Shown piece by piece: positions 39,082 through 46,897 of a DNA stretch of 46,897 nt. The translations under genes and the position numbers were made by a program. The notes under the pieces are model-generated. The model saw nothing but the letters and a program-made list of their open reading frames with translations, did no database searches and was not told the origin of the DNA. Within the stretch, counting starts at the first letter, position 1. Each line of letters begins with the position of its first letter. Origin of the DNA: Rhodobacter sp. (GTDB lineage Bacteria > Pseudomonadota > Alphaproteobacteria > Rhodobacterales > Rhodobacteraceae); contig JAPOUP010000172.1 of NCBI GenBank assembly GCA_026708635.1, positions 1-46,897 on the forward strand. Reading direction: 5' to 3'.

Positions 39082-40416
39082 TTACCCGGCAAGCGCTTTC
39101 GCCAAAACGTTCTGCAGTTCGATCATCCGACGAAGGTCGACCGTGGTGATCCTACCGTCGCGCACGATTTGCCGTCCCTCCACGAACAGATCCCTTACTG
39201 ACGCGGGGCCGGCCATGACCAGCGCGGCCGGATCCCAGCTTCCCGCGCTCTCCACACGTGAGATGTCCCAGATCGCCAGATCGGCGCGGCAGCCGGGAAC
39301 GATCCGGCCGCAATCGGGCCGTCCAAGTACGTCGGCCCCTCCACGGGTGGCGATCTCAAGAGCTTCCCTTGCGCTCATCGCGCCGGCGCCCAGTGATATC
39401 CGTTGCAACAGCATCGCCTGACGCGCTTCGGCGATCAGGCTACCGACGTCGTTGCTGGCCGACCCATCGACTCCAAGTCCGATTTTGACACCGGCGTCGC
39501 GCATCACCCGAACCGGAGCGATGCCCGATCCAAGTCGGCAGTTGGAGCACGGGCAATGCGCCACGCCCGTTCCCGATGCGGCGAAAATCCCGATTTCCCG
39601 AAGATCCAGCTTGACACAGTGCGCGTGCCAGACATCCGCGCCGGTCCAACCCAGTTCCTCAACGTACTGCCCGGGGCGGCATCCAAACCTCTCCGCGGTA
39701 TACTTAATGTCTTCGGAATTCTCCGCCAGATGCGTATGCAGCATCGTATTGGCGTCGCGGGCGAGTAAAGCGCAATCACGCATCAGTTCCCAAGATACCG
39801 AAAACGGTGAGCAGGGGGCGACTCCGACCCGGACCATCGCGCCGGGATTCGGATCATGGAAGGCGTCGATGACGCGCATGCAGTCCGTCAGGATGTCCGC
39901 CTCGCGCTCGACTAGTGAGTCGGGAGGAAGTCCGCCTTCGCTCTCGCCGATCGACATGGCGCCTCGGGTGGGATGGAAGCGCAGTCCGATCTCTAATGCA
40001 GCTTCAATAGTGTCGTCTAGCCGTGCACCGTTCGGAAACAGATATAGGTGGTCTGAGGTCAGCGTGCAGCCCGAAAGCGCCAGTTCGGCCATACCGACCG
40101 TCGCGGAAACCCTGATTTCCTCGGGTCCGAGCCTGGCCCAGATCGGGTAAAGGGTCCTGAGCCAGCCGAACAAGGGCTGGTCCTGCGCTCCCGGCACCGC
40201 GCGGGTAAGCGTTTGAAACAGGTGGTGATGCGTATTGACCAGGCCCGGCGTGACCACGCATCCGTCAGCCAGAACGGTTTCGCCGTCCCGGGACAACCCA
40301 ACGCCGATCTCGGCGATGACGCCATCGCGGACCAGAATGTCAGCGCCCGCAAGTTCGCTTCGGCTGTCATCCATAGTAACTACGGTATCGGCGTTCCTGA
40401 TCAGAATCTCCGCCAT
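39082..40416 (-). CDS. 8-oxoguanine deaminase-like amidohydrolase
   Basis: A 444-residue zinc amidohydrolase of the cytosine/guanine deaminase class. Metal site elements are NTHHHLFQTLTRA, the HTHLAENSED region, DVWHAHCVKL and GLGVDGSASND. The combination APCSPFSVSWELM with HCPCSNCRLGSGIAPV is, as I recall, the hallmark of 8-oxoguanine deaminases, which convert the oxidised base to uric acid. Related 8-oxo or s-triazine deaminases cannot be fully excluded. The ATG at 40416 follows GGGAG; an in-frame GTG two codons upstream is possible. It converges with guaD, giving a purine-base deaminase pair. Confidence 0.85.
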   Translation of the reverse strand: MAEILIRNADTVVTMDDSRSELAGADILVRDGVIAEIGVGLSRDGETVLADGCVVTPGLVNTHHHLFQTLTRAVPGAQDQPLFGWLRTLYPIWARLGPEEIRVSATVGMAELALSGCTLTSDHLYLFPNGARLDDTIEAALEIGLRFHPTRGAMSIGESEGGLPPDSLVEREADILTDCMRVIDAFHDPNPGAMVRVGVAPCSPFSVSWELMRDCALLARDANTMLHTHLAENSEDIKYTAERFGCRPGQYVEELGWTGADVWHAHCVKLDLREIGIFAASGTGVAHCPCSNCRLGSGIAPVRVMRDAGVKIGLGVDGSASNDVGSLIAEARQAMLLQRISLGAGAMSAREALEIATRGGADVLGRPDCGRIVPGCRADLAIWDISRVESAGSWDPAALVMAGPASVRDLFVEGRQIVRDGRITTVDLRRMIELQNVLAKALAG

Positions 40417-40535
40417 TTCCACTCTCCCGCCCGCGCGTGGCCACCCCGACCTGACCCCGGTGAGACTATCGTGAAAAGCATTCGCGGAACCATGTGCCGG
40501 TGGAGACCGCAGGCGTTTACAGCAATAAGCCGATG

Positions 40536-41336
40536 TCAGGAATTCAGCGCTTCGATGGCCGCGGAGTGAATGCGCGGATTCGCCGCCGCCAGCACCTGTC
40601 CACCCATATGCGCGCTTCCGCCCCGCCAGTCGGTCACGATGCCGCCCGCCGCCTCGACCACGGCCATAGGTGCCTGGATGTCATATGGCTCAAGTCCCGC
40701 TTCCACGACAAGATCGATCTGGCCGGCAGCCAGAAGGGCGTAGGCATAGCAGTCCATACCGTAGCGCGTGAGGTTGCAACGTGACGCCAGACTATGGAAC
40801 GCTTTCGCCTCCGCGTCGGTTCCGACCTCGGGAAAAGTGGTGAGAACGGTCGCCGCGGACAACTCGCGGGCGCCCCGGCAGCGCAGCGGTATCCGACCCT
40901 GCGGACCGACCGTGTAAGCCTCACTGAATCCACCGACGAAACGCTCGCGGATATACGGCTGGTCTATCAAGCCGAAGAGCGGTCCGTTGCCCGCGCCGAC
41001 CGCGATGAGAACCCCCCATGTCGGAGTGCCTGAAATGAAGCCCCGGGTCCCGTCAATCGGATCGACCACCCAGATCAGCCCGCTGCTTCCCTTCACCGTC
41101 CCGTGCTCCTCGCCAAGAAATCCGTCATCGGGTCTTCGCGCGGCGAGAACGCCACGGATCGCCCGCTCAGCGGTGCGGTCCGCGGCAGTGACCGGGTCAA
41201 ACCCGTTCGGGTCCTTGTTCTCCACCTCAAGATTCCATGCGCGAAAATAAGGAAGGACCGCGGCTCGGGCCGCGTCCGCCATTTCATGCGCCGTCTCGAT
41301 AAGGGCGTCCCGATCTGAACTGTCGATTCCCGGCAT
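40536..41336 (-). CDS. hisN: inositol monophosphatase family protein, probably histidinol-phosphatase
   Basis: Mg-dependent phosphatase of the IMPase superfamily, 266 residues. Metal-binding elements are FLGEEHG, WVVDPIDGTRGFISG and, near the end, LEPYDIQAPMAVVEAAGG. The DPVTAADRTAERAIR segment and the PIDGTRGFISGTPTWG pattern resemble the HisN-type histidinol-phosphatases of Actinobacteria and Alphaproteobacteria, rather than myo-inositol enzymes. Substrate is inferred from this similarity; no other his gene lies in the window. The frame begins with ATG at 41336. It is 119 bp beyond the deaminase start, same strand. Confidence 0.85.
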   Translation of the reverse strand: MPGIDSSDRDALIETAHEMADAARAAVLPYFRAWNLEVENKDPNGFDPVTAADRTAERAIRGVLAARRPDDGFLGEEHGTVKGSSGLIWVVDPIDGTRGFISGTPTWGVLIAVGAGNGPLFGLIDQPYIRERFVGGFSEAYTVGPQGRIPLRCRGARELSAATVLTTFPEVGTDAEAKAFHSLASRCNLTRYGMDCYAYALLAAGQIDLVVEAGLEPYDIQAPMAVVEAAGGIVTDWRGGSAHMGGQVLAAANPRIHSAAIEALNS

Positions 41337-41692
41337 TCAATGCCATCCACGGCGATCCCCGTCCGGCGTTAACGGCGTGCACAGCGATGGTCAAGGCGTC
41401 TGACGGGTTGGCTTGGGCTCGGCGTGAAAGCGGGCCGGCCGCCGACCGCGCCTGACCGTCACGATCGGGAAAACTCCTCGGACCGCGTAAAAATGGCGCC
41501 GTGCCACCGGAACCGGTGCGCGAGCGATTGATTTCGGTGGGTGGACCGACCGTCGCCGGACCGATTTCCGGCGCGCGAAGGTCCGCTAGACGTCATCCGC
41601 CTAGAATCCGGCCTTGAATTCGCGCCACCCATACCCGATATTACCGGCAGTCTGGTTTCACTCCCTTCGATGAGACGCACGGAGGGGCAAAC
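41337..41692. other. divergent intergenic region upstream of hisN and the Bax-inhibitor-like gene
   Basis: About 355 bp with no gene I can recognise. It should hold promoters in both directions. For the rightward gene a weak pair is visible, listed separately. Open frames here are overlapping and composition-driven. Confidence 0.5.
41614..41642 (+). promoter_or_regulatory. weak candidate promoter for the Bax-inhibitor-1 family gene
   Basis: TTGAAT at 41614-41619 and GATATT at 41637-41642 with a 17-bp spacer, matching the consensus at 4-5 and 4 positions. The transcript would start about 40-55 nt before the two candidate start codons. Such matches are not rare by chance, so this is tentative. 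Confidence 0.3.
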
Positions 41693-41704
41693 ATGGAGGC
41701 AAAA

Positions 41705-42445
41705 ATGGCTAACTATCAAGCGGCAGCGCGTGCGGCGGTTGGTGTCCGTGCCGCCGAGATCGACGAGGGCCTGCGCGCCCATATGAACAAAGTCTACGGA
41801 ACCATGTCCGTAGGCCTTCTTCTCACCGCCGGGGTCGCTTGGGCTGTTGGAACAAGCGACGCCCTGCTGTCAGTTTTCCGGGATCCGGTAACCCTATCAC
41901 CGAACCTGCTTGGCTGGGTCGCGATGTTCCTGCCGCTTGTCATGGTATTCGCGTTCGGAGCGGCGATCGGCCGCCTTTCGGCAGCTGCGGCACAGCTGTT
42001 CTTCTACGTGTTCGCGGCGGCTATGGGGCTATCGATCGCCTGGATATTCGCGGCTTTCACCGGCATCTCGATCGCGCAGACTTTCCTTGTCACGTCAATC
42101 GCATTCGCTGGCCTGTCACTCTGGGGCTACACGACGAAGAAAGACATAAGCGCCTGGGGATCCTTCCTGATCATGGGTGTTATCGGCCTGATCGTCGCAT
42201 CGATCGTGAACATGTTCATTGGCTCCCCCGCCCTCGACTTCGCGGTGTCGGTGCTGGGTGTTCTGATCTTCGCCGGATTGACCGCCTATGACACGCAGCG
42301 CATCAAGAACGATTACATCGGCCATGCCCAGGCGATGGATAACGAGTGGCTTGGCAAGTCGGCGATCATGGGTGCGCTAAGCCTGTATCTCAACTTCATC
42401 AATCTCTTCATGTTCCTGCTACAGTTCCTGGGCAACCGCGAGTGA
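41705..42445 (+). CDS. Bax inhibitor-1 / YccA family membrane protein
   Basis: A 246-residue inner-membrane protein with about seven hydrophobic segments, the BI-1 topology. The N-terminal AEIDEGLRAHMNKVYGTMSVGL and the C-terminal SVLGVLIFAGLTAYDTQRIKNDY, then SLYLNFINLFMFLLQFLGNRE, are family hallmarks, with the conserved Asp residues of the pH-sensing site in TAYDTQ. Bacterial members are linked to membrane-protein quality control and ion leak. Two ATG codons each have a good ribosome site: 41693 after GGAGGGG and 41705 after GGAGG; I chose the second. It is monocistronic and ends at a strong terminator. Confidence 0.94.
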   Translation: MANYQAAARAAVGVRAAEIDEGLRAHMNKVYGTMSVGLLLTAGVAWAVGTSDALLSVFRDPVTLSPNLLGWVAMFLPLVMVFAFGAAIGRLSAAAAQLFFYVFAAAMGLSIAWIFAAFTGISIAQTFLVTSIAFAGLSLWGYTTKKDISAWGSFLIMGVIGLIVASIVNMFIGSPALDFAVSVLGVLIFAGLTAYDTQRIKNDYIGHAQAMDNEWLGKSAIMGALSLYLNFINLFMFLLQFLGNRE

Positions 42446-42475
42446 CCCGCGGGGGCGAGGAACGGTAAAGCGCGA

Positions 42476-42503
42476 GGGTCGACCTTACCGGTCGACCCTT
42501 TTT
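42476..42503 (+). terminator. intrinsic terminator of the Bax-inhibitor-1 family gene
   Basis: GGGTCGACC, a TTACC loop, then GGTCGACCC form a perfect 9-bp GC-rich stem, followed directly by TTTTT. It starts 30 bp after the stop codon. This is the clearest rho-independent terminator in the window. Confidence 0.92.
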
Positions 42504-42692
42504 CGTACTCGCCGCGCCGGTGAAACCCGGCTTCCGTCCGCCCGGCGGCGGCCTGTGGTTTCAGCGACCATTGCCATGACTGGCGTCTCCGGCGTATTTC
42601 CGCGTCGCAGGCCGCGAATCCGGAAACCGGTCATGCAACGTCCCCCGCGGTGGAAAAGGGGATCTCCAGACGGACCGGCATTCCAGCACCGA

Positions 42693-43886
42693 TCAGACAT
42701 TGTAGAATCTGGCACCATTATCGTGGAACAGTCTGCGGTGTCCGTCGATGTCCAGTAGCGGCCCGACAACGGTGCGCAGCGCGTTCATCACATCGCCGTA
42801 ACCCGTCGCCGCCAGCAGTGAGACCGGCCAGTCCGATCCGAACATCACCCGGTCCTGCCCGAACACCTCAAGGATATGGGCAATGTAGGGACGCAGGTCT
42901 TCCGGCCCCCATTTTCCGCGATCGGCCTCGGTCACCATTCCGGATATTTTACAGTATACATCGGGAAAGGCGCGAAGCTCGGCGATCTGGCTGGCCCACG
43001 GCTCCAGCGTCCCGTCGGCGATGTACGGCTTCGACATATGGTTCATCACAGCCCGGAGCCCCGGTGTGCGCTTTATCGCCTCAACCGCATACGGAAGCTG
43101 TGGCGGCTTTGTCAGAAACTCGAACCGCATGCCGACACCGGCGACATAGGCGAGGTTCTCGAGAACGCGCGGTTTGAGGATCCAGTCGTCATCTTCGAGA
43201 TCCTGAAGCATTGGCCGAAAGGCGACGAAACGTGGATTCCTCCTGTAGTGGTCCAGACGGGCGGAAAATCCATCGCAGTCCATATCCAGCCAGCCACAGA
43301 CACCGACAACGAAGTCGCAGCGGTCGGCGAGGTCGAGCAGGAAATCCGTTTCGGCTTCGGTATCAGCGGCCTGCACGAGGATTGTTCCGGTCACGCCCGC
43401 CTGTCGCAGGAGAGGCGCCAGATCGTCGGGAAGGTAGTCTCGGTAAAGGATGCCCGAGTCCGGCGACATCCACGAATAATCACCCCGGTCAATCCTCCAG
43501 AAGTGCTGGTGCGTGTCAAGGACCGGTCCGGTCGTCCGCAGCGGCCTCGGGTCACCGCCGACTTCCCGCAGAGTCGCGTTCAGGTCGTAAATCCGTTCCA
43601 TCGGCACCCACCCATCACCCCCGCCGGGCGCCGGAGCGTACCTATCCTCTGCCCGCGGAATTTTTTCCAGAAGGTAAGTTCGTAAGTCCGCTTGGCGATC
43701 AAAGTCGTCCTCGACCCGCAAAACCATGAACAATCGGTTCCCGTCCAGATACACGTTTTGCGAGATCACGCCGGCGGCGGCGATATCCCGTATGCCCTCC
43801 GACCCGGCGCTTCCGTTCCAGTCCAGGAATTTCTGGATACCGTCAGGATGGTCTCCAAGCTCGAGTGAAAACGCGATTTCCTTCAT
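42693..43886 (-). CDS. fusion of an L-rhamnose/L-fucose mutarotase-like domain with an amidohydrolase-2 (L-fuconolactonase-like) domain
   Basis: A 397-residue protein with two domains. Residues 1-105 follow the RhaM-type mutarotase pattern: IAFSLELGDHPDGIQKFLDW, GIRDIAAAGV, NVYLDGNRLFMVLRVEDDFD and VPMERIYDL. From about residue 120 an amidohydrolase-2 barrel begins: DTHQHFW (H126, H128), GTILVQAADTEAETDFLLDL, AVMNHMSKPYI and FGSDWPVSL with the catalytic Asp. This half resembles L-fucono- or L-rhamnono-lactonases. A mutarotase would equilibrate sugar anomers and a lactonase would open the oxidised lactone, so one pathway fits both. The residue I expect to be the mutarotase catalytic His is Asn-24, so that domain may be inactive or altered. 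The aldo/keto reductase at 44636-45604 could be the dehydrogenase between them. Confidence 0.82.
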   Translation of the reverse strand: MKEIAFSLELGDHPDGIQKFLDWNGSAGSEGIRDIAAAGVISQNVYLDGNRLFMVLRVEDDFDRQADLRTYLLEKIPRAEDRYAPAPGGGDGWVPMERIYDLNATLREVGGDPRPLRTTGPVLDTHQHFWRIDRGDYSWMSPDSGILYRDYLPDDLAPLLRQAGVTGTILVQAADTEAETDFLLDLADRCDFVVGVCGWLDMDCDGFSARLDHYRRNPRFVAFRPMLQDLEDDDWILKPRVLENLAYVAGVGMRFEFLTKPPQLPYAVEAIKRTPGLRAVMNHMSKPYIADGTLEPWASQIAELRAFPDVYCKISGMVTEADRGKWGPEDLRPYIAHILEVFGQDRVMFGSDWPVSLLAATGYGDVMNALRTVVGPLLDIDGHRRLFHDNGARFYNV

Positions 43887-44635
43887 GAGTGCCCCGTATT
43901 GGTTCCCGTGAACATGGATCGATCCATTCAGATATCGTCACCGTATCGCAGAACCCATGCCGGAAGCATAGGACGAAGGAGAGCCGGTCTCCGCACGCCT
44001 TCATGTCGCATATGATGTCCGCCTCCCGGTCCCGCAAAGCACCGAGACAACCCAGCCGTCCAGCTCAAGGATACCGCATCTGAGGTGCGCGGCACCCGAA
44101 GGGCCCATCGGACATGCCGGCACCCCAACCGGCGCGGTGCCCGGGAAAGGACCCGCGCGAGGCTCAACCCGGCGCGTCGCACCGGAATGAACGCCGATCA
44201 AATCGCGGTTCGCGGTAGTTCACGACGCGCGATACGGATAGCGAGCCTAACGAAATCATGCGGTCGTGGCCATTCTCGACGATCGCATCGGACCTGCGGT
44301 TACAAAGCGGCGATACCAACCTTCCGAACTCGATACACCACCAGACCCTCACCACAGGCGGTCCCGGTCATGACGTCAGGCCCGGCCCCGGAATTCACCG
44401 ACACACTTCGCCCCTTCGTCGAAACGGTCCCGGAAACCGAATCATGAACCAACGCTCCCTGCCTCATACAGGACCCCTGTGATCAAGTGCGATAGTGGGT
44501 CGGACTTCCCTGACATTGTGACTCACCGTGGGAGAAACCCTACACGGAACCAACGGATCCGGGCCGAACCATACGATATTCCCGCTCGAACCACCGTAGA
44601 CGGATGACCTGAGACGCCGGCGGCGCGGACAGCGG
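43887..44635. other. 750-bp stretch without a recognisable gene
   Basis: Between the fusion gene and the aldo/keto reductase, both on the minus strand. Short open frames are present on both strands, but none reads like a protein family I know, and I find no tRNA or terminator. The gap breaks what would otherwise be a compact catabolic cluster; it may hold the promoter of the fusion gene or the remains of a lost gene. Confidence 0.45.
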
Positions 44636-45604
44636 TCAACCCGGTGTATACCGTCGATCCCTCTCCGGATCATCCGTCCCGTATTTCAGTGACGCCAGCG
44701 CCGCCCATGCGGCATCGGGAATAGGCGTTTCGGCAAGCCTTGAGGCTTTGCCGACACGCTCCGGGCGCGTAACGCCCAGTAAGGTCGAGGCAATTCGCGG
44801 GTCGCGCATGGAGAACTGAAGCGCGGCCGCCGCAAGCGGCACGCCGTGCACGGCACAGACGGCCTCGATCGCCCGCACGGGCTCAAGTTCCTCATCGCTC
44901 GCCTGCCGGTAGGTAACCAGCCGTGATTCGGTCGTGCCCTTGGCCAACACACCACTCGCGAACGGCGCGGCATTGATGATCGCGATCCCATTTTTCCAGG
45001 CGAAGTCGAACATCGCATCCGCGCTGCGGTTCAGGAGGGTATACCGGTTGTGACTGATCAAGGCGTCAAATGGCCAGTCCCGTAGAACCGGAAGCATTAT
45101 GTCGATCCGACCCATGGCCAGACCCACCGCCTTTGCCAGCCCCTCCTCCTTCATCCTGAAGAGTTCACTGATGGCTCCGCCCGGTCGGGTGATCTCTCCC
45201 AGATCCCGGGCGTGTTCGGGATCGTGGAGATGCAATAACTGCACGCGGTCCACCGAAAGAGCTTCCAGGCTTTCCTCCAGCGACTTCCGGGCCCGGTCGG
45301 CGTCGAAACGACCGGTATCCATGTCGCGATCAAGTTTGGTCGAGATGACAAACCCGTCGGGGAGTCCACCTCTCTCGCGGATCACGCTCCCGATGCGTTC
45401 CTCCGCCCGTCCGTGGCCATAGTTGCGCGACGAGTCGATGACGTTGGCCGGACCGTCGAGGATCTCGTGGATGGTTTCCCGGGCACGCGTCTCATTCACC
45501 GAGTATCCATAGGTATCGGGCATGTCTCCCAAACCGGACGTCCCGAAAGAAAGCTCGGTGATCTCGACTCCGGTGTCCCGCAATGGCGTTTTACGCAATT
45601 TCAT
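44636..45604 (-). CDS. aldo/keto reductase, L-fucose (D-threo-aldose) 1-dehydrogenase-like
   Basis: A 322-residue (beta/alpha)8 NAD(P)-dependent oxidoreductase. The active-site tetrad is only partly standard: the catalytic Asp is in NVIDSSRNYGHGRAEERIG with the Tyr following, the Lys in VISTKLDRD, and the His position near LLHLHDPEH. The FGTSGLGDM opening and the DPEHARDL segment resemble pyridoxal and L-fucose/D-arabinose dehydrogenases of the AKR family that oxidise aldoses to lactones. That would feed the lactonase domain of the fusion protein; the substrate is inferred. GGGAG abuts the ATG with no spacing, so a TTG two codons in is a possible real start. It follows the desaturase gene by 20 bp. 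Confidence 0.85.
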   Translation of the reverse strand: MKLRKTPLRDTGVEITELSFGTSGLGDMPDTYGYSVNETRARETIHEILDGPANVIDSSRNYGHGRAEERIGSVIRERGGLPDGFVISTKLDRDMDTGRFDADRARKSLEESLEALSVDRVQLLHLHDPEHARDLGEITRPGGAISELFRMKEEGLAKAVGLAMGRIDIMLPVLRDWPFDALISHNRYTLLNRSADAMFDFAWKNGIAIINAAPFASGVLAKGTTESRLVTYRQASDEELEPVRAIEAVCAVHGVPLAAAALQFSMRDPRIASTLLGVTRPERVGKASRLAETPIPDAAWAALASLKYGTDDPERDRRYTPG

Positions 45605-45624
45605 CTCCCGCGCCTACTCCGGCA

Positions 45625-46707
45625 TTATCCAGCGGCCGGCATGTCGAGCGCTATGTCGTGCAGGTCCATGCGGTACGGCCGGGCGGTTTTCGGCAACGTC
45701 TTCTCGATTCGGTATTCCGGGTCGGTCAACTGCCTGCGTAGAGCGGAGATAACCTCTCCCATACCTTCCATCAGGCCCGAATTCGGCTCGGGCAGGTCGT
45801 GCTTGATCATCTCATGTAGCTTCGGCAGCGCGTGGTAGGGTACCATCGGAAACATATGGTGTTCGACATGATAGTTCATATTCCAGTAGATAAACCGACT
45901 GACCGGATTCAGGTAGACCGTGCGTGTATTCAACCGGTGGTCAGTCACATTGTCCGCCATACCCGTATGCTGCAGGAGCCCGGTCAGGGCAAAGTGCCAT
46001 GATCCAAGTACTGCCGGCCCGAGGCCCACCACCATGAACGGCAGAAGCGACCCCGTCCAAAGAGCGATCCCGAGCGTCGTCGCGAATACCGAAGTCCAGA
46101 TTCTCGCTACTGAAGTCGCCCTGCCCCGTTCCGACTCGGGCACGTAGTCCTTTTCCTCGTCATTGAGTCCTATCGCCGCATGGCGAAGCATCGCGACGAA
46201 ACCGTCGCGCTGGTGCGAGCCGAAAAACAGAAGGAGTGCCTTGAGTATCGCCGGTGGACGCATCGTGACGATTTCCGGGTCACGTCCGACAATGATCGTG
46301 TCGGTATGGTGACGCGCGTGCGACCACCGCCACAACGTTGGGTTCCGGAGCAGCATAAAGCAAGCGATGTGGTAGACCACACCGTTCATCCAGCCGGTCC
46401 TGAACGCGGTTCCGTGTCCGGCTTCGTGCCAGCGGCTATCGGCCCCGGATGAATACAGAACGCTGTAGGCGATCCAGATCGGGAACGACCACCAGGATGG
46501 CCAAGCGGCGATTCCGGCACCCGCCAGAGAAACCATGGCTCCGTAGTATATTACGGAATCCCGGAGCGCCGGGCCGTCGCGGCGCCTCATCAGCGATTTC
46601 ATATCCGCTCTCGGGATATCGGTGTGATACCAGTCGGCCGCGGCAAGCCCGATTCTGAGAGCGTGCCGCCCGTTTGGTCCCAGCAGACTGTAATCCCGAT
46701 TTCCCAC
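45625..46707 (-). CDS. membrane fatty acid desaturase
   Basis: A 360-residue integral membrane di-iron desaturase. The three His boxes are HEAGH at 94-98, HARHH at 130-134 and HVEHH at 280-284, with an extra His in LLQHTG at 247. Hydrophobic segments lie around residues 50-85, 108-120, 205-240. Such enzymes introduce double bonds into acyl chains of lipids; position specificity cannot be read here. The frame continues to 46884, but the GTG at 46707 follows AGGAGG at ideal spacing and the upstream translation is not conserved. It is the first gene upstream of the aldo/keto reductase, 20 bp apart, so co-transcription is likely although a functional link is not obvious. Confidence 0.9.
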   Translation of the reverse strand: MGNRDYSLLGPNGRHALRIGLAAADWYHTDIPRADMKSLMRRRDGPALRDSVIYYGAMVSLAGAGIAAWPSWWSFPIWIAYSVLYSSGADSRWHEAGHGTAFRTGWMNGVVYHIACFMLLRNPTLWRWSHARHHTDTIIVGRDPEIVTMRPPAILKALLLFFGSHQRDGFVAMLRHAAIGLNDEEKDYVPESERGRATSVARIWTSVFATTLGIALWTGSLLPFMVVGLGPAVLGSWHFALTGLLQHTGMADNVTDHRLNTRTVYLNPVSRFIYWNMNYHVEHHMFPMVPYHALPKLHEMIKHDLPEPNSGLMEGMGEVISALRRQLTDPEYRIEKTLPKTARPYRMDLHDIALDMPAAG

Positions 46708-46897
46708 TGTCCTCCTCCTAGAATGGGACAATGCCCCAAAAGGTAGTGAACTTCCATTTGCCCCGCAATCCCCGAAGGGAATGAGGGAACGCGGTCGGCG
46801 TTTCACGGAGGAAAGTTGACACGGAGTTCCGCCATGCCACAGCAATGTAATTCCGTACTTGACCGGAACCACGGAACCGCCCATACGGTCAGTTCAG

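Noticed and set aside
44085-44447. 120-codon plus-strand frame in the gap at 43887-44635
   Set aside because: Highly basic, no ribosome site and no recognised similarity.
46715-46745. Inverted sequence around CATTGTCCCA upstream of the desaturase as a possible operator
   Set aside because: The arms are only about four bases with mismatches, too weak to call a site.

Overview
The window is about 47 kb of GC-rich alphaproteobacterial chromosome. The best taxonomic clue is the complex I operon (about 18045-35149). It carries the accessory genes I associate with Rhodobacterales: a DUF5337-like gene between nuoE and nuoF, a lipoprotein and a DUF5333-like gene between nuoF and nuoG, and a carboxymuconolactone-decarboxylase-like gene between nuoI and nuoJ. 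It is followed by birA, coaX and ribonuclease J, a familiar alphaproteobacterial order. Several intergenic stretches are long and gene-poor, and one holds a clear gene relic, which suggests a genome that has taken up and is losing accessory DNA. Placement below class level is inference.

Layout. 1-1190: a possible gene end at the window edge, then a toxin-first type II toxin-antitoxin pair on the minus strand. 1643-4453: a minus-strand cluster of an SDR, an M15-peptidase-like protein, a VOC protein and an alpha/beta hydrolase. 4556-6520: thrS. 6580-7430: a frameshifted AAA-ATPase-like relic and undecided sequence. 7431-9235: translationally coupled pyrC-pyrE. 9198-11137: an orphan ABC ATPase and an SDR lacking the usual catalytic Tyr/Lys. 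11280-12875: prfC. 13331-16499: a DEAD-box helicase convergent with RNase J. 16503-35149: coaX, birA and the nuo operon, transcribed right to left from a promoter-like site at 35197-35225. 35614-37547: 5-formyl-THF cyclo-ligase and mgtE. 37668-40416: guanine deaminase convergent with an 8-oxoguanine-deaminase-like enzyme. 40536-42503: a histidinol-phosphatase-type IMPase, a Bax-inhibitor-1 family protein and a strong terminator. 42693-46707: a mutarotase/lactonase fusion, an aldo/keto reductase and a fatty acid desaturase.

How they work together. The nuo genes encode all 14 core subunits of NADH:quinone oxidoreductase plus four accessory proteins. PyrC and PyrE act two steps apart in UMP synthesis. 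The two purine deaminases would clear guanine and its oxidised form. The fusion protein and the reductase fit a non-phosphorylating L-fucose or similar deoxysugar pathway: anomer interconversion, oxidation to lactone, lactone hydrolysis.

I found no tRNA, rRNA, CRISPR array or intact transposase. The most unusual items are the mutarotase-lactonase fusion with a substituted presumed catalytic His, the antitoxin with a shortened helix-turn-helix, the His-rich NuoL loop, and the loosely packed nuo operon with coupled accessory genes.
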